Positions 33,117 through 41,674 of a stretch of DNA of 64,000 nucleotides are shown piece by piece. Positions within the stretch are counted from its first letter, which is position 1. Every line of letters begins with the position of its first letter. Source of the DNA: CBDAQR01 sp965199055 (lineage in GTDB: Bacteria; Pseudomonadota; Gammaproteobacteria; Pseudomonadales; Halieaceae); NCBI GenBank assembly GCA_965199055.1, contig CBDAQR010000004.1, positions 496,001 through 560,000 of the forward strand, written 5' to 3'. The position numbers and the translations under genes were made by a program. Under the pieces are notes generated by a model. That model worked only from the letters and a program-made list of their open reading frames with translations. It searched no databases and was not told the origin of the DNA.

Positions 33117-33422
33117 ATGGCCAGTACTGACTCGTCAATGCACGACTGCTCCACGCCTAGTGAGATGGAGATTGTCGACACCTTTACCAAGCTGATTTTC
33201 GGCGTGGCGGACGAGTTTTCTGAGATGGAGATGGCCGTCATCCAGGTATTGCGCGAAGTCGACGACAACGTCGCCTTCGACAGCCTCTCGGATATGGGCG
33301 TCTATCTGCGTGCCCTGGGCGTCGAAGAGATGATTAAGCTGGTGTCTCGGGTTCGGCGGGGCTATCCACCTTCGGGGCAAAAACTATTTCCCGCTTTGCC
33401 GGGTCTGCGCGCTCGATACTGA
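33117..33422 (+). CDS. Small hypothetical protein overlapping the RNase II 3' end
   Basis: A 101-residue acidic helical protein (D-E-F-S-E-M-E-M-A-V-I-Q-V-L-R-E-V-D-D-N-V) with a Met/Glu-rich core and a basic, Pro-containing tail. No signal or membrane segment. The last 89 nt lie antisense to the end of rnb, so the final 25 residues may be only loosely constrained. The upstream 83-nt gap is AT-rich and could hold a promoter. I do not recognise the family; whether it is real rests on its helical, uninterrupted core. Confidence 0.5.
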   Translation: MASTDSSMHDCSTPSEMEIVDTFTKLIFGVADEFSEMEMAVIQVLREVDDNVAFDSLSDMGVYLRALGVEEMIKLVSRVRRGYPPSGQKLFPALPGLRARY

Positions 33423-35292
33423 TCCGAATGTCCTGCTCTAGCTGATACTGCTGTCCCGCGCCAGACAGGGTCGCGGTCCAGCGGTCGAAGCTGTATTTCT
33501 CCGGGGACTTGCGCAGGTCCACCTGACCATCGATGCCCCAATCTTTCAGTTTCACCGTGAAGCCCGTGCTGCTGATGTGGGTGATCTTACCCATGTGCTC
33601 CTCGCCCAGGTGCTGGGAGAGAAATTCGCACTGCAACCAGAGCTCGGCTTCCTGACTGGCGGCGCGGCTATGCGCGATCGCTTCAAACAGGGCGCTCAGC
33701 TGTTGTTGGCTTAGCTGCTGTACGTCACCTTCGTGCAGGGCCGACTTGATTTGTCGGTGGGCGAGATAGTCGGTGTATTTGCGCAGTGGTGAGGTGCAGT
33801 TGCTATAGCACTCCAAGCCCATGCCCATGTGTGCGCCGGGCTCCGCCGCGAGATCGGCGCGGGTTAGGAGTCGGTTTGCCATGGCTCGCAATGGAAGCGC
33901 GCCGGTGTCACTGGAGAGCCGCTTCATAATATCTCGATAGGTGCTGACATCCTCGAGATTAGCTTCCACATAATCCGGCAGGAAGCGTTTGAGAAAGCGC
34001 TGCACTTCATCTTTGCGATCAGTTCGAAAACCGCGGTGACGAACAAAGGGCCCGTTACATTTTTGATCGCGCAGGAACCTGGCTGCACAGCGATTGGTGG
34101 CGACCATGCACTCCTCTACCAGTTTCTGCGATAGCAGCTTTTCGTGTGGCTCGATCTTGTCGATTTTTTTGTTCTCGTTAAGGAACCAGCGATACTCGAG
34201 TCGCTCTTCCATCACTAACTCATTGGCCTCGCGGTGCGCGCGCAGTGCGCGGTACACCTGGTACAGAGCCTCGAGCGGCGTGGCATGACTCATTAACTCG
34301 TCATTATTGCCGGACAGGTAGCGGTCGACCGCCAGGTAACTCAGCTTGGCGCGTGATCGGATGGCCGCTTCGATGAACTCGAACTCGCCCACCTCTCCCT
34401 GGTCGCTAATCGCTATCTTGCACACCAGTGCGGGCCGGTCTTCACCCTCCGCCAGTGCGCAGGTCTCCTGTGACAGCTCTTCGGGCATCATGGGTATCGC
34501 ATCGCCGTGGAAATACACGGAGCTGCCTCGGGCGCCAATCTCTTGTTCGAGCAGAGAATCCTTTTCGATAAAGCTGGTCGGATCTGCGATAGCGACATAC
34601 AGCGTCCAGCCATTGCTGGTAATGTCAGCGTAGAGCGCGTCGTCAATATCTTGTGTACGAGCCGAATCGATGGAGACAAATTCGAGGTCGCTGAGATCGC
34701 GACGACGCTGGTCTGCCAATGGCTGTGCATTGGCGAGGCAGTTCTCCAGCATAGCCGTGGCTTCCTTGCTCCAGCCGTCGGTCAGTTGATACTTGGTCGC
34801 TGTGTAAAGATTTTCAATGCCGGCTGTGTCGGCGTCGCCAAGAATTGACAAGACCTTCGCCTGTGGCTTGCCATCTTTTACCGGATGACGCAGCACTGCT
34901 GCTCGCAGATAGTCCCCTTCTTTCACACCATTGCGCGCGTGCGGCGGTATGAACAGCCATCGACTCAGGCGCGGTAGGTCCGGCTCGACGAACATAGCCT
35001 TGCCTTTCCGCACGCAGCGCCCGGTAAACTCGCCGAGGGGGCAATCGATGAGTCGCTCGATATCGGCAACGTACTTGTCACCTTTGTCGGGTCGAATGCA
35101 AACCCGCACACGATCATCAGGAAATGCTTTGAGCATTTCATCAGGCGGGATAAAAATTTCGCGACCGTCGTCCAGGACGGCAAAGCCATAGCGCGCCTGA
35201 GTACCTTTTACCGTAGCGTCCGCGTGCTCCTTCTCTGCCTCCATCTGGGCCTTAAGGCCCTTAAGCTGAGTTAGAGAATCCTGGTTGAGCAT
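33334..35292 (-). CDS. rnb: Exoribonuclease II (RNB family)
   Basis: A 652-residue RNB-family 3'-5' exoribonuclease: N-terminal cold-shock-like domains (about 25-170), the catalytic RNB domain opening with F-V-S-I-D-S-A-R-T-Q-D-I-D-D-A-L (four Asp/metal ligands, about 206-221), V-A-I-A-D-P-T-S-F-I, H-R-G-F-R-T-D and the N-C-T-S-P-L-R-K-Y-T-D (about 499-509) block, and a C-terminal S1 domain (about 560-640). Size matches RNase II (about 640) rather than RNase R (about 800). It degrades single-stranded RNA. Confidence 0.88.
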   Translation of the reverse strand: MLNQDSLTQLKGLKAQMEAEKEHADATVKGTQARYGFAVLDDGREIFIPPDEMLKAFPDDRVRVCIRPDKGDKYVADIERLIDCPLGEFTGRCVRKGKAMFVEPDLPRLSRWLFIPPHARNGVKEGDYLRAAVLRHPVKDGKPQAKVLSILGDADTAGIENLYTATKYQLTDGWSKEATAMLENCLANAQPLADQRRRDLSDLEFVSIDSARTQDIDDALYADITSNGWTLYVAIADPTSFIEKDSLLEQEIGARGSSVYFHGDAIPMMPEELSQETCALAEGEDRPALVCKIAISDQGEVGEFEFIEAAIRSRAKLSYLAVDRYLSGNNDELMSHATPLEALYQVYRALRAHREANELVMEERLEYRWFLNENKKIDKIEPHEKLLSQKLVEECMVATNRCAARFLRDQKCNGPFVRHRGFRTDRKDEVQRFLKRFLPDYVEANLEDVSTYRDIMKRLSSDTGALPLRAMANRLLTRADLAAEPGAHMGMGLECYSNCTSPLRKYTDYLAHRQIKSALHEGDVQQLSQQQLSALFEAIAHSRAASQEAELWLQCEFLSQHLGEEHMGKITHISSTGFTVKLKDWGIDGQVDLRKSPEKYSFDRWTATLSGAGQQYQLEQDIRISIERADPAKREIVFAPKVDSPAEPETPA

Positions 35293-35623
35293 GTGAAGAG
35301 AAAATAATCATAAGACGAACAATGCTACGCTAATTATCTGCTGCTGTCAGGCAAGTGCGGCTGGCCGCTGAGAAATTCTCGCGTTGACAAAGACAGAGGC
35401 AGAGTTTGATAATGAATTCACGATCACGTCGTATTTGGATCAGCCTGGAAACGTTATTGAAGATTTTCCAGACGTCGGCTGACAGGCTCAGCGCCAACTG
35501 GCCGACGCACGACAAAGCGTTGCAACTGCACGCCTCGATAGAGCAATACCCAACCGGGTCATCATCGCTCAGGAACGTATACCCCCAAATTTTTATCCCC
35601 CGACCCTACGAGAGGAATCGTTT
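35293..35623 (+). promoter_or_regulatory. phoH promoter and long leader
   Basis: The 331-nt gap between rnb and phoH contains a near-consensus sigma-70 promoter: TTGACA (35384-35389), 18-nt spacer, GATAAT (35408-35413), with transcript start expected near 35420. That leaves about 200 nt of untranslated leader before the phoH ATG, which has GAGAGGA in front. A frame from the ATG at 35412 runs 79 codons through the leader into phoH, but its composition is unconvincing. Otherwise I see no riboswitch or strong hairpin. Confidence 0.65.
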
Positions 35624-37060
35624 ATGGATTCAGGCGCAGCCCTGCGTGTAGATAACACTCAGCCCGACACTGCTGAGAAAAAGATTTATGTGCTGGACAC
35701 GAATGTCCTGCTGCATGATCCCACATCAGTAATGGCGTTTAACGAGCATCGGATCGTTATACCCATGACGGTGCTGGAAGAGTTGGACCACATTAAGGAC
35801 CGCCATGAGAAGACGGTTAGTAGGGAGGCCCGCATTGCTATCAACATGATCGACAAGGTCGTGGATGAAGCGAACCCTCAACAGATCCAGGAAGGCGTCG
35901 AGATACCCGGCTCCAACGTCGATGGGCCGCTGGGTCGCCTGTCGATCTATCCCGACCAGTTGTTGGCCAATGCGGATGATATTCCTTTCCTCAATGACAC
36001 ACAGGATAAGGCCAACGACAATCGAATTATCAATGTTGCGCTGCGGCTGCAGGCGGAAAATCCTGACTATTTTGTCTGCTTGGTCACTAAAGACATAAAT
36101 ATGCGGCTCAAAGCCAAGGGCTCGGGGCTAGTGCACGTAGAGGATTATCGCCGCGATCGCGTGCTGGATGACATCGACCTGTTGGCCAAGGGCTATGACC
36201 ACATCGAGGGCGACTTCTGGGCGGGTGTTGAAGAGGTCGATACCTTGCGCGAAGGCGATCGCACCTTGCACCGGGTTTCGCGTAGAGACCTGCCGCAGGC
36301 TTACCCCAATATGTTTCTACACGACGACAACGAGTTCTTCGCCTACGTGAAACGCGTGGATCGTGAGCACGTGTACCTGCGCTGTGATTCGAAAGACAAT
36401 CTCATGCATCGTCGCTACTGGGGTTTGTCGCCGAGGAATATCGAGCAGGCCATGGCCATGGAGTTGCTCGATAATGACGATGTGGATATGAATGTACTGA
36501 CCGGACCTGCGGGCTCTGGTAAAACCCTGTTGGCGCTGGCCTATGGCCTGCACGCGATTCTTGAGCAGAAGAAGTACAGCAAACTGATCGTAGCCCGCTC
36601 TACGCCGCCGATTGCCGAAGATATTGGCTTCTTGCCCGGAACTGAGGAAGAAAAGATGGCGCCCTGGCTGGCCGCCTTTGACGATAACCTGGAAATTCTG
36701 CACGGCAGTGACGAATGCAGCCACGGCAGCATCGATTACGTCAAAGAGCGCGCGAACATCCAGTTCAAGTCGCTTAATTTCATGCGTGGCCGCTCATTCA
36801 ACAATGCTTACATCATCATCGATGAAAGTCAGGGGCTGACCCAGTTTCAGCTCAAGTCAGTCATTACGCGTGTGGGCGCTGACTCCAAGATTGTGGTGTT
36901 GGGCAACCTGGCGCAGATCGACAATAAGTACATCAGCCCGCTGACCTCTGGGCTCACCTATTTGGTCGAGCGTTGTAAGCACTACCCGCACGCGGGGTTG
37001 ATGCATGTAGGCGGCATTGAGCGTTCGCGCCTGGCTGCGTTCGCGGAGGAAAATCTCTAG
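35624..37060 (+). CDS. PhoH-family ATPase with N-terminal PIN domain
   Basis: A 478-residue protein: PIN RNase-like domain (about 18-165; V-L-D-T-N-V-L-L-H-D with the first acidic ligand, later L-V-T-K-D-I-N-M-R) and C-terminal PhoH ATPase (about 270-475) with Walker A G-P-A-G-S-G-K-T-L (about 299-307) and Walker B I-I-I-D-E-S-Q (about 401-407). This PIN-PhoH fusion (PhoH2-like, YlaK-type) couples an RNA-cleaving fold to an RNA-dependent ATPase/helicase. It is preceded by a strong sigma-70 promoter and a long leader. Confidence 0.92.
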   Translation: MDSGAALRVDNTQPDTAEKKIYVLDTNVLLHDPTSVMAFNEHRIVIPMTVLEELDHIKDRHEKTVSREARIAINMIDKVVDEANPQQIQEGVEIPGSNVDGPLGRLSIYPDQLLANADDIPFLNDTQDKANDNRIINVALRLQAENPDYFVCLVTKDINMRLKAKGSGLVHVEDYRRDRVLDDIDLLAKGYDHIEGDFWAGVEEVDTLREGDRTLHRVSRRDLPQAYPNMFLHDDNEFFAYVKRVDREHVYLRCDSKDNLMHRRYWGLSPRNIEQAMAMELLDNDDVDMNVLTGPAGSGKTLLALAYGLHAILEQKKYSKLIVARSTPPIAEDIGFLPGTEEEKMAPWLAAFDDNLEILHGSDECSHGSIDYVKERANIQFKSLNFMRGRSFNNAYIIIDESQGLTQFQLKSVITRVGADSKIVVLGNLAQIDNKYISPLTSGLTYLVERCKHYPHAGLMHVGGIERSRLAAFAEENL

Positions 37061-37062
37061 CG

Positions 37063-37920
37063 CTATGCGCTGGGCTTGATCGTCGCGAAGTGTTCGCCCA
37101 TGCGCGTCGGCGCGTCGGCCACATAGCGCTCGTCCCACGCGATAGTGTCGGGTGGGAATAGCAGAATCACCGTTGAGCCGAGCTTAAAACGACCCATTTC
37201 CTCACCCTTGTCGAGCTTGATGCCCGAGGGTGCGCGTTTGTAGTCGATGGTCTTGGGTGTTTTGGGGGGTGGTGCCACCTGGCCCGACCATACGGTTTCA
37301 ATCCCGGCTACGATCACCGCACCCACCAATATCATAGCCATTGGACCTATCTCGGTATCGAAATAGCACACCAGCCGCTCATTGCGTGCAAACAGACGAT
37401 CAACGTTAGCGGCTGTTACCTGGTTAACGGAATACAGGTCTCCAGGTACGTAGGTCTGCGCGCTGAGCTCGCCGGCGAGGGGCATATGCACGCGGTGGTA
37501 GTCCTTGGGTGAGAGGTAGACGGTGGCAAATTGTCCGCCGTTGAACTGCCGCGCGCGCTCACCATCGGCTAACAGTTCCTCGGCACTGTAGTAGCGGCCC
37601 TTAGCCTGAAAAATTCTGCCATGCTCGATGGGACCGAGTTGGCTGATGGCACCATCCGCCGGACAAACGATGGAATGTGTGGCCGTATCGACAGGCCTGG
37701 CGCCGTCCATCAGGGCGCGAGTGAAAAACGCGTTGAAGTTGGGATAGGCCTCCAGCACAGGCTCATGGGCCTCAGCCATATTGACCTGAAAGTGGCGCGC
37801 AAACAGCTTGATCAGAAAATTCTTTAGCCAGAGCGTCTCGTTCTCGGCAAGCCAGCCGGTGATACGTGACAGCAGATGCTGGGGCAGTATGTGTTGCAGT
37901 AGTATGAACAGCGTATCCAA
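37063..37920 (-). CDS. psd: Phosphatidylserine decarboxylase
   Basis: A 285-residue pyruvoyl-dependent enzyme that makes phosphatidylethanolamine at the inner membrane. Visible are V-C-P-A-D-G-A-I (about 85-92), Y-H-R-V-H-M-P (about 141-147) and the self-cleavage site L-G-S-T (about 249-252), whose Ser becomes the pyruvoyl group. N-terminal P-Q-H-L-L-S-R helix and length match the proteobacterial form. It follows the sulfurtransferase gene by 3 nt and converges with phoH. Confidence 0.96.
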   Translation of the reverse strand: MDTLFILLQHILPQHLLSRITGWLAENETLWLKNFLIKLFARHFQVNMAEAHEPVLEAYPNFNAFFTRALMDGARPVDTATHSIVCPADGAISQLGPIEHGRIFQAKGRYYSAEELLADGERARQFNGGQFATVYLSPKDYHRVHMPLAGELSAQTYVPGDLYSVNQVTAANVDRLFARNERLVCYFDTEIGPMAMILVGAVIVAGIETVWSGQVAPPPKTPKTIDYKRAPSGIKLDKGEEMGRFKLGSTVILLFPPDTIAWDERYVADAPTRMGEHFATIKPSA

Positions 37921-37923
37921 GTG

Positions 37924-38745
37924 TTAAACCTCTATGGGGGTGTCTTCCCGATTGCCCCAGTCGCCCCAGGACCCGTGATAGCCCTTTACGGAAGAGTAGC
38001 CCAGTATTTTCATGGCCAGCCAGGTCAGGCTGGAGCGGTGATGACTCTGACAGTGGGTGACAATGTCTCTGTTGGCATCCAGGCCGAGATCATTAAGGCG
38101 AGCCTGCAACTGCTGAAGATCGACCAGGCGGGTATCGTTGTGACGGTCGATCAGTTCAAGCCAATCGATATTGATTGCGCCGGGAATGTGGCCGGCGCGG
38201 GCGGAGCCGGAGCGCAGGCCCTGGTACTCTTCGGCCGAGCGGGCATCCCACACGCGGAAATTGTCGTCGCCCAGGCGAGGAATAATGTCTTCTGCGTCGG
38301 CAATGGGATTCCTGTTCATTGTTACAGAATAGGGCCGGCTATCGGGCTCGCAGATCTCCGAGCTGGTTTCCAGGCCCGCCGCCCTCCAGGCGTGAATGCC
38401 GCCGTTGAGGTAGCTGTACCGTGTGTGACCAACGGCTTCCAGAGTCCACAACAGTCGACCGGCCCAGCCGCCGCCTTCGTCATCATAGGCAACCACATGG
38501 TGATTGGGGCTCAAACCCATCCAGGAGAAAATTTCTTCCAGTCTCGCCGGCTCCGGAATGCGTCCGGCTGCTGGCGGTCCGCCGTGCTGCAGGACACCGG
38601 GGGGCAGGTGCAGCGCACCGGGAATATGGCCCGCCCGATAGTTATCAGGGCTACTCACGTCGACGAGAATAATGTTGCTCAACGCGTCACGCTGGGCGTT
38701 GAATTCGTCGACTTCGAGTAGCAGTGGCAGAGTCGCCTCAGTCAT
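37924..38745 (-). CDS. Sulfurtransferase with two rhodanese domains
   Basis: A 273-residue protein of two rhodanese domains (about 10-125 inactive-type, 150-270 catalytic). CDC25-like signatures D-x-x-x-x-Y-R-x-G-H-I-P-G-A occur twice (A-G-H-I-P-G-A at about 38 and 182). The active-site Cys sits in T-H-C-Q-S-H-H-R-S (about 231-239), a loop differing from the C-G-S-G-V-T of SseA/mercaptopyruvate enzymes and from C-R-x-G-x-T of rhodanese, so the donor (thiosulfate or 3-mercaptopyruvate) is unclear. Translationally close (3 nt) to psd; the pair is common in Pseudomonas relatives. Confidence 0.88.
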   Translation of the reverse strand: MTEATLPLLLEVDEFNAQRDALSNIILVDVSSPDNYRAGHIPGALHLPPGVLQHGGPPAAGRIPEPARLEEIFSWMGLSPNHHVVAYDDEGGGWAGRLLWTLEAVGHTRYSYLNGGIHAWRAAGLETSSEICEPDSRPYSVTMNRNPIADAEDIIPRLGDDNFRVWDARSAEEYQGLRSGSARAGHIPGAINIDWLELIDRHNDTRLVDLQQLQARLNDLGLDANRDIVTHCQSHHRSSLTWLAMKILGYSSVKGYHGSWGDWGNREDTPIEV

Positions 38746-38801
38746 GGATTTAGCCTGGCCTTATGGGGGCTGGCTAGTGTAGCCCATCTCTGGGGTCTGG
38801 C

Positions 38802-39815
38802 CTAGTAGCTAGGCTCTTCCAGGCTATCGACGATGTGTCGATAGCTGTCCAGCCGCCGTTGACTGATCTGCCCTTGCTTGGCGGCCGCCAGCAACGCGCA
38901 GCCGGGTTCTTGCTCGTGAATGCAGTCTCGGAACTTGCAGTGTCCCAGTAGCGGCAGAAATTCCCGGAATCCCGACTCAACCTGTTGCCTGTCCATATGC
39001 CAGAGGCCGAACTCGCGGATTCCCGGTGAGTCGATCAGGCTGCCGCCGCGGGGCATATTCAGCAGCTGCGCGGTGGTGGTCGTATGAGTCCCTTTGCCTC
39101 TCGCCTCCGAGAGCTCGCCCACTCGCAGGTTGATACCGGGTAGTAACGCATTGACCAGTGATGATTTTCCCACCCCAGACTGGCCGACGAATATGCTAGT
39201 GCGCCCGGCCAGTGCCTCGTGCAAGCTCTCCAGTCCATGTTCTAGTTTGCAGGATGCCTGTAATACCCGATAACCCAGATCAGGGTAGGGTGCTAACAGG
39301 TCCTCGATGGCTTCCTGGTTGCCTTCTTCAACAAGGTCCGACTTGTTTAGCAGAATCATTGGTTCAATGCCCACCGCTTCAGAAGCCACCAGATAGCGGT
39401 CAAGCAGGTTGGCGTGCGGTTTGGGGAGAGGCGCTATGACGATGATAATCTGGTCGATGTTGGCAGCGACCGGCTTTAACTTGCCGTAGGGGTCCGGCCG
39501 CAGCAGCTCGCTGGATCTTTCTAACTGTGCCACAACGACGCCCATGGGGTCGCCGTCACACCAGATCACCCGGTCACCCGTCACCAACCCCTCGAGATTG
39601 GAACGAAGGTGGCAGCGTCGTAACTGTTCGTCGGCTTCCACCTCGACCTGACTGCCATAGTGGGCAACGATGAGGCCTTCCTGTTCCGGCCCGAGTTCGC
39701 CGCTGGAAAGCGCCTCATCGCTCAGCTCGCCGCGACGCTCTGCTCGTTTACGGCGTTCCTCCTGGATTTTGTCGATCCGCCAGGCCTGCTGGCGGCTGAG
39801 CTTGCGTTTTCCCAT
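38802..39815 (-). CDS. rsgA: Ribosome small subunit GTPase RsgA
   Basis: A 337-residue circularly permuted GTPase for 30S maturation. OB-fold N-domain (about 45-110), G4 N-K-S-D-L (about 157-161), then G1 G-Q-S-G-V-G-K-S-S (about 213-221) and G3 D-S-P-G-I-R-E-F (about 263-270), then a zinc site with C-x-x-x-x-C-x-H-x-x-x-x-x-C (G-H-C-K-F-R-D-C-I-H-E-Q-E-P-G-C). Starts from a basic K-R-K-L-S-R-Q-Q-x-x-R-I, typical of the proteobacterial form. Divergent from orn, as in many gammaproteobacteria. Confidence 0.96.
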   Translation of the reverse strand: MGKRKLSRQQAWRIDKIQEERRKRAERRGELSDEALSSGELGPEQEGLIVAHYGSQVEVEADEQLRRCHLRSNLEGLVTGDRVIWCDGDPMGVVVAQLERSSELLRPDPYGKLKPVAANIDQIIIVIAPLPKPHANLLDRYLVASEAVGIEPMILLNKSDLVEEGNQEAIEDLLAPYPDLGYRVLQASCKLEHGLESLHEALAGRTSIFVGQSGVGKSSLVNALLPGINLRVGELSEARGKGTHTTTTAQLLNMPRGGSLIDSPGIREFGLWHMDRQQVESGFREFLPLLGHCKFRDCIHEQEPGCALLAAAKQGQISQRRLDSYRHIVDSLEEPSY

Positions 39816-39887
39816 ATGCGCATATTAGCTGTGACTTGCTACACTTCCTACACCACTTCTAGCAGCTGTTTAAGAAGCAAAACCAAG

Positions 39888-40430
39888 ATGCTCAGCGAAC
39901 AAAACCTGATCTGGGTCGACCTGGAGATGACGGGTCTCGACCCGGATAACGACGCGGTGATTGAAATCGCGACCATAGTCACAGACTCCGAGCTCAATAC
40001 GCTGGCGGAGGGCCCGGTGATTGCCATTCATCAGAGCGATGCACGGCTTGAGGCAATGGATGAGTGGAACACCAGTCATCACACCAGCTCTGGCCTGGTT
40101 AAACGGGTCCGCGAAAGCGAGGAAACCGAGGCCACCGCGACACAAAAAACGATCGCGTTCCTGGAGCAGTATGTTCCGGCGGGGGCATCACCGATGTGCG
40201 GTAATAGTATCTGCCAGGATCGCCGGTTTATGGCGCGTCACATGCCAGAGCTGGAAGCCTATTTTCACTATCGCAATCTCGATGTCAGTACTCTCAAGAT
40301 TCTGATGCAGCGCTGGCGGCCCGAGTTAGAGTCGGGGTTCAGCAAGATGGGTGCGCACCTGGCACTGGATGATATTCGCGAATCCATCAAGGAACTGCGT
40401 TACTACCGCGACACCTTTATGGTGGTTTGA
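39888..40430 (+). CDS. orn: Oligoribonuclease
   Basis: The ATG at 39888 gives 180 residues, the usual length. DEDDh exonuclease motifs: W-V-D-L-E-M-T-G-L-D (about 9-18, Asp and Glu), C-G-N-S-I-C-Q-D-R-R-F (about 103-113, Asp) and H-L-A-L-D-D-I-R-E-S (about 158-167, His and Asp). It removes the last di- to penta-ribonucleotides from RNA and degrades pGpG made from c-di-GMP. Longer upstream frames run into rsgA and lack a ribosome binding site. Confidence 0.97.
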   Translation: MLSEQNLIWVDLEMTGLDPDNDAVIEIATIVTDSELNTLAEGPVIAIHQSDARLEAMDEWNTSHHTSSGLVKRVRESEETEATATQKTIAFLEQYVPAGASPMCGNSICQDRRFMARHMPELEAYFHYRNLDVSTLKILMQRWRPELESGFSKMGAHLALDDIRESIKELRYYRDTFMVV

Positions 40431-40446
40431 GCCCACCTGCGCCGCG

Positions 40447-41502
40447 CTAGCCGCTATGTTGGGCCAGCGCCCACTGCACATGCTCGCGCACCAGCTCCGA
40501 CGGGTAGCCCTGCCGCGCTTTGAGTGCGTTCACGGTTTCCTGAGTCGTGGGTGCATTCCCCAGCGCAACGGCAAGATTGCGCAGCCAACGCTCAAACCCA
40601 ATGCGGCGAATGGCAGAACCTTCAGTTTTGTTCAACCAGGTGTCCTCATCCCAGGCGAAGAGTTCAGCCAGCTCGCGATCATCCAGCCCGTGACGCGGCC
40701 GAAAGTCTGGCTCAGCTGTGATTTCCGCAAATTTATTCCATGGGCAAACCAACTGACAGTCATCGCAGCCGAATACCCTGTTGCCCATTAGTGGTCTCAG
40801 TTCCTCATCGATTGACCCGGAATGCTCAATCGTCAGGTAGGAGATGCAGCGACGGGCATCCAGTTCGAAGGGGCCAACGAAGGCGTTGGTTGGGCAGATA
40901 TCCAGACAGGCGCGGCAGCTGCCACAGTGCTTATCCTGCTGCGGTGGGTCTGAGGGCAAAGGCAGGTCGGTGTAGATCTCACCGAGAAAAAACCATGAGC
41001 CAGCTTGGCTGTTGATGAGCATGGTGTTCTTCGCTATCCAGCCCAACCCCGCCTGTTCGGCGATTGCGCGCTCCAGAACCGGAGCGCTGTCGACAAAGGC
41101 TCGATAATTACCACCCACTTCCGCTTCAATACGCTTCGCCAGTTGGGCCAGGCGTTTGCGGATCAGCTTGTGGTAGTCGCGCCCGAGTGTATAGCGTGAT
41201 ATGTAAGCTTTATCGGGCTGCTCCAGCAGCCTCACCGGGTCGCTGCCGTCGGCCAGGTAATCCATGCGCAGGGACAACACCCGCACCGTACCGGGAATGA
41301 GCTCCGCTGGATGCGATCGACGACTGCCGTGTTTCGCCATGTAATCCATGCTGCCGTGGTAGCCCGCGGCGAGCCAGCGCTCGAGGTAGTCCGGGTGCTC
41401 TCCCAGGTCGATATCGCTCACGCCCAGTTGCTGGAAGCCGAGCTCCAGCGCCCATTCGCGGATGCGTGCTAGCAGTTCGCCGTATTGCTGCTCTCCAGCC
41501 AT
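40447..41502 (-). CDS. queG: Epoxyqueuosine reductase
   Basis: From the ATG at 41502 (AAGG 7 nt upstream) the protein has 351 residues. Two 4Fe-4S clusters are shown by C-G-S-C-R-A-C-L-D-I-C-P (about 189-200) and C-D-D-C-Q-L-V-C-P (about 242-250), with W-I-A-K-N-T-M-L-I-N (about 139-148) in the cobalamin-binding domain. QueG does the last step of queuosine synthesis in tRNA. An ATG at 41538 is in frame but has no ribosome site. Convergent with orn; divergent from nnr. Confidence 0.95.
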   Translation of the reverse strand: MAGEQQYGELLARIREWALELGFQQLGVSDIDLGEHPDYLERWLAAGYHGSMDYMAKHGSRRSHPAELIPGTVRVLSLRMDYLADGSDPVRLLEQPDKAYISRYTLGRDYHKLIRKRLAQLAKRIEAEVGGNYRAFVDSAPVLERAIAEQAGLGWIAKNTMLINSQAGSWFFLGEIYTDLPLPSDPPQQDKHCGSCRACLDICPTNAFVGPFELDARRCISYLTIEHSGSIDEELRPLMGNRVFGCDDCQLVCPWNKFAEITAEPDFRPRHGLDDRELAELFAWDEDTWLNKTEGSAIRRIGFERWLRNLAVALGNAPTTQETVNALKARQGYPSELVREHVQWALAQHSG

Positions 41503-41674
41503 TGCTATACCTTGGTGCTCGAGCTGTGGTAACTGCATTGGGACACAAATTGTGAGGGCTGTGTGCAGCATGGATGCTGCACGCAAGCGTACAGGGATGT
41601 ATTCACAGCGTGCCCGAAAAATTCAGTGTGCCAATGCAGTATTATCTCAGATACCGGCGTTTCGAGGATATACA

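Noticed and set aside
35412..35651. 79-codon frame through the phoH leader
   Set aside because: Its ATG is at or before the predicted transcript start, composition is not protein-like and it overlaps phoH out of frame.
37921..38721. 266-codon plus-strand frame opposite the sulfurtransferase
   Set aside because: Mirror frame produced by codon bias; rhodanese motifs identify the minus strand as coding.
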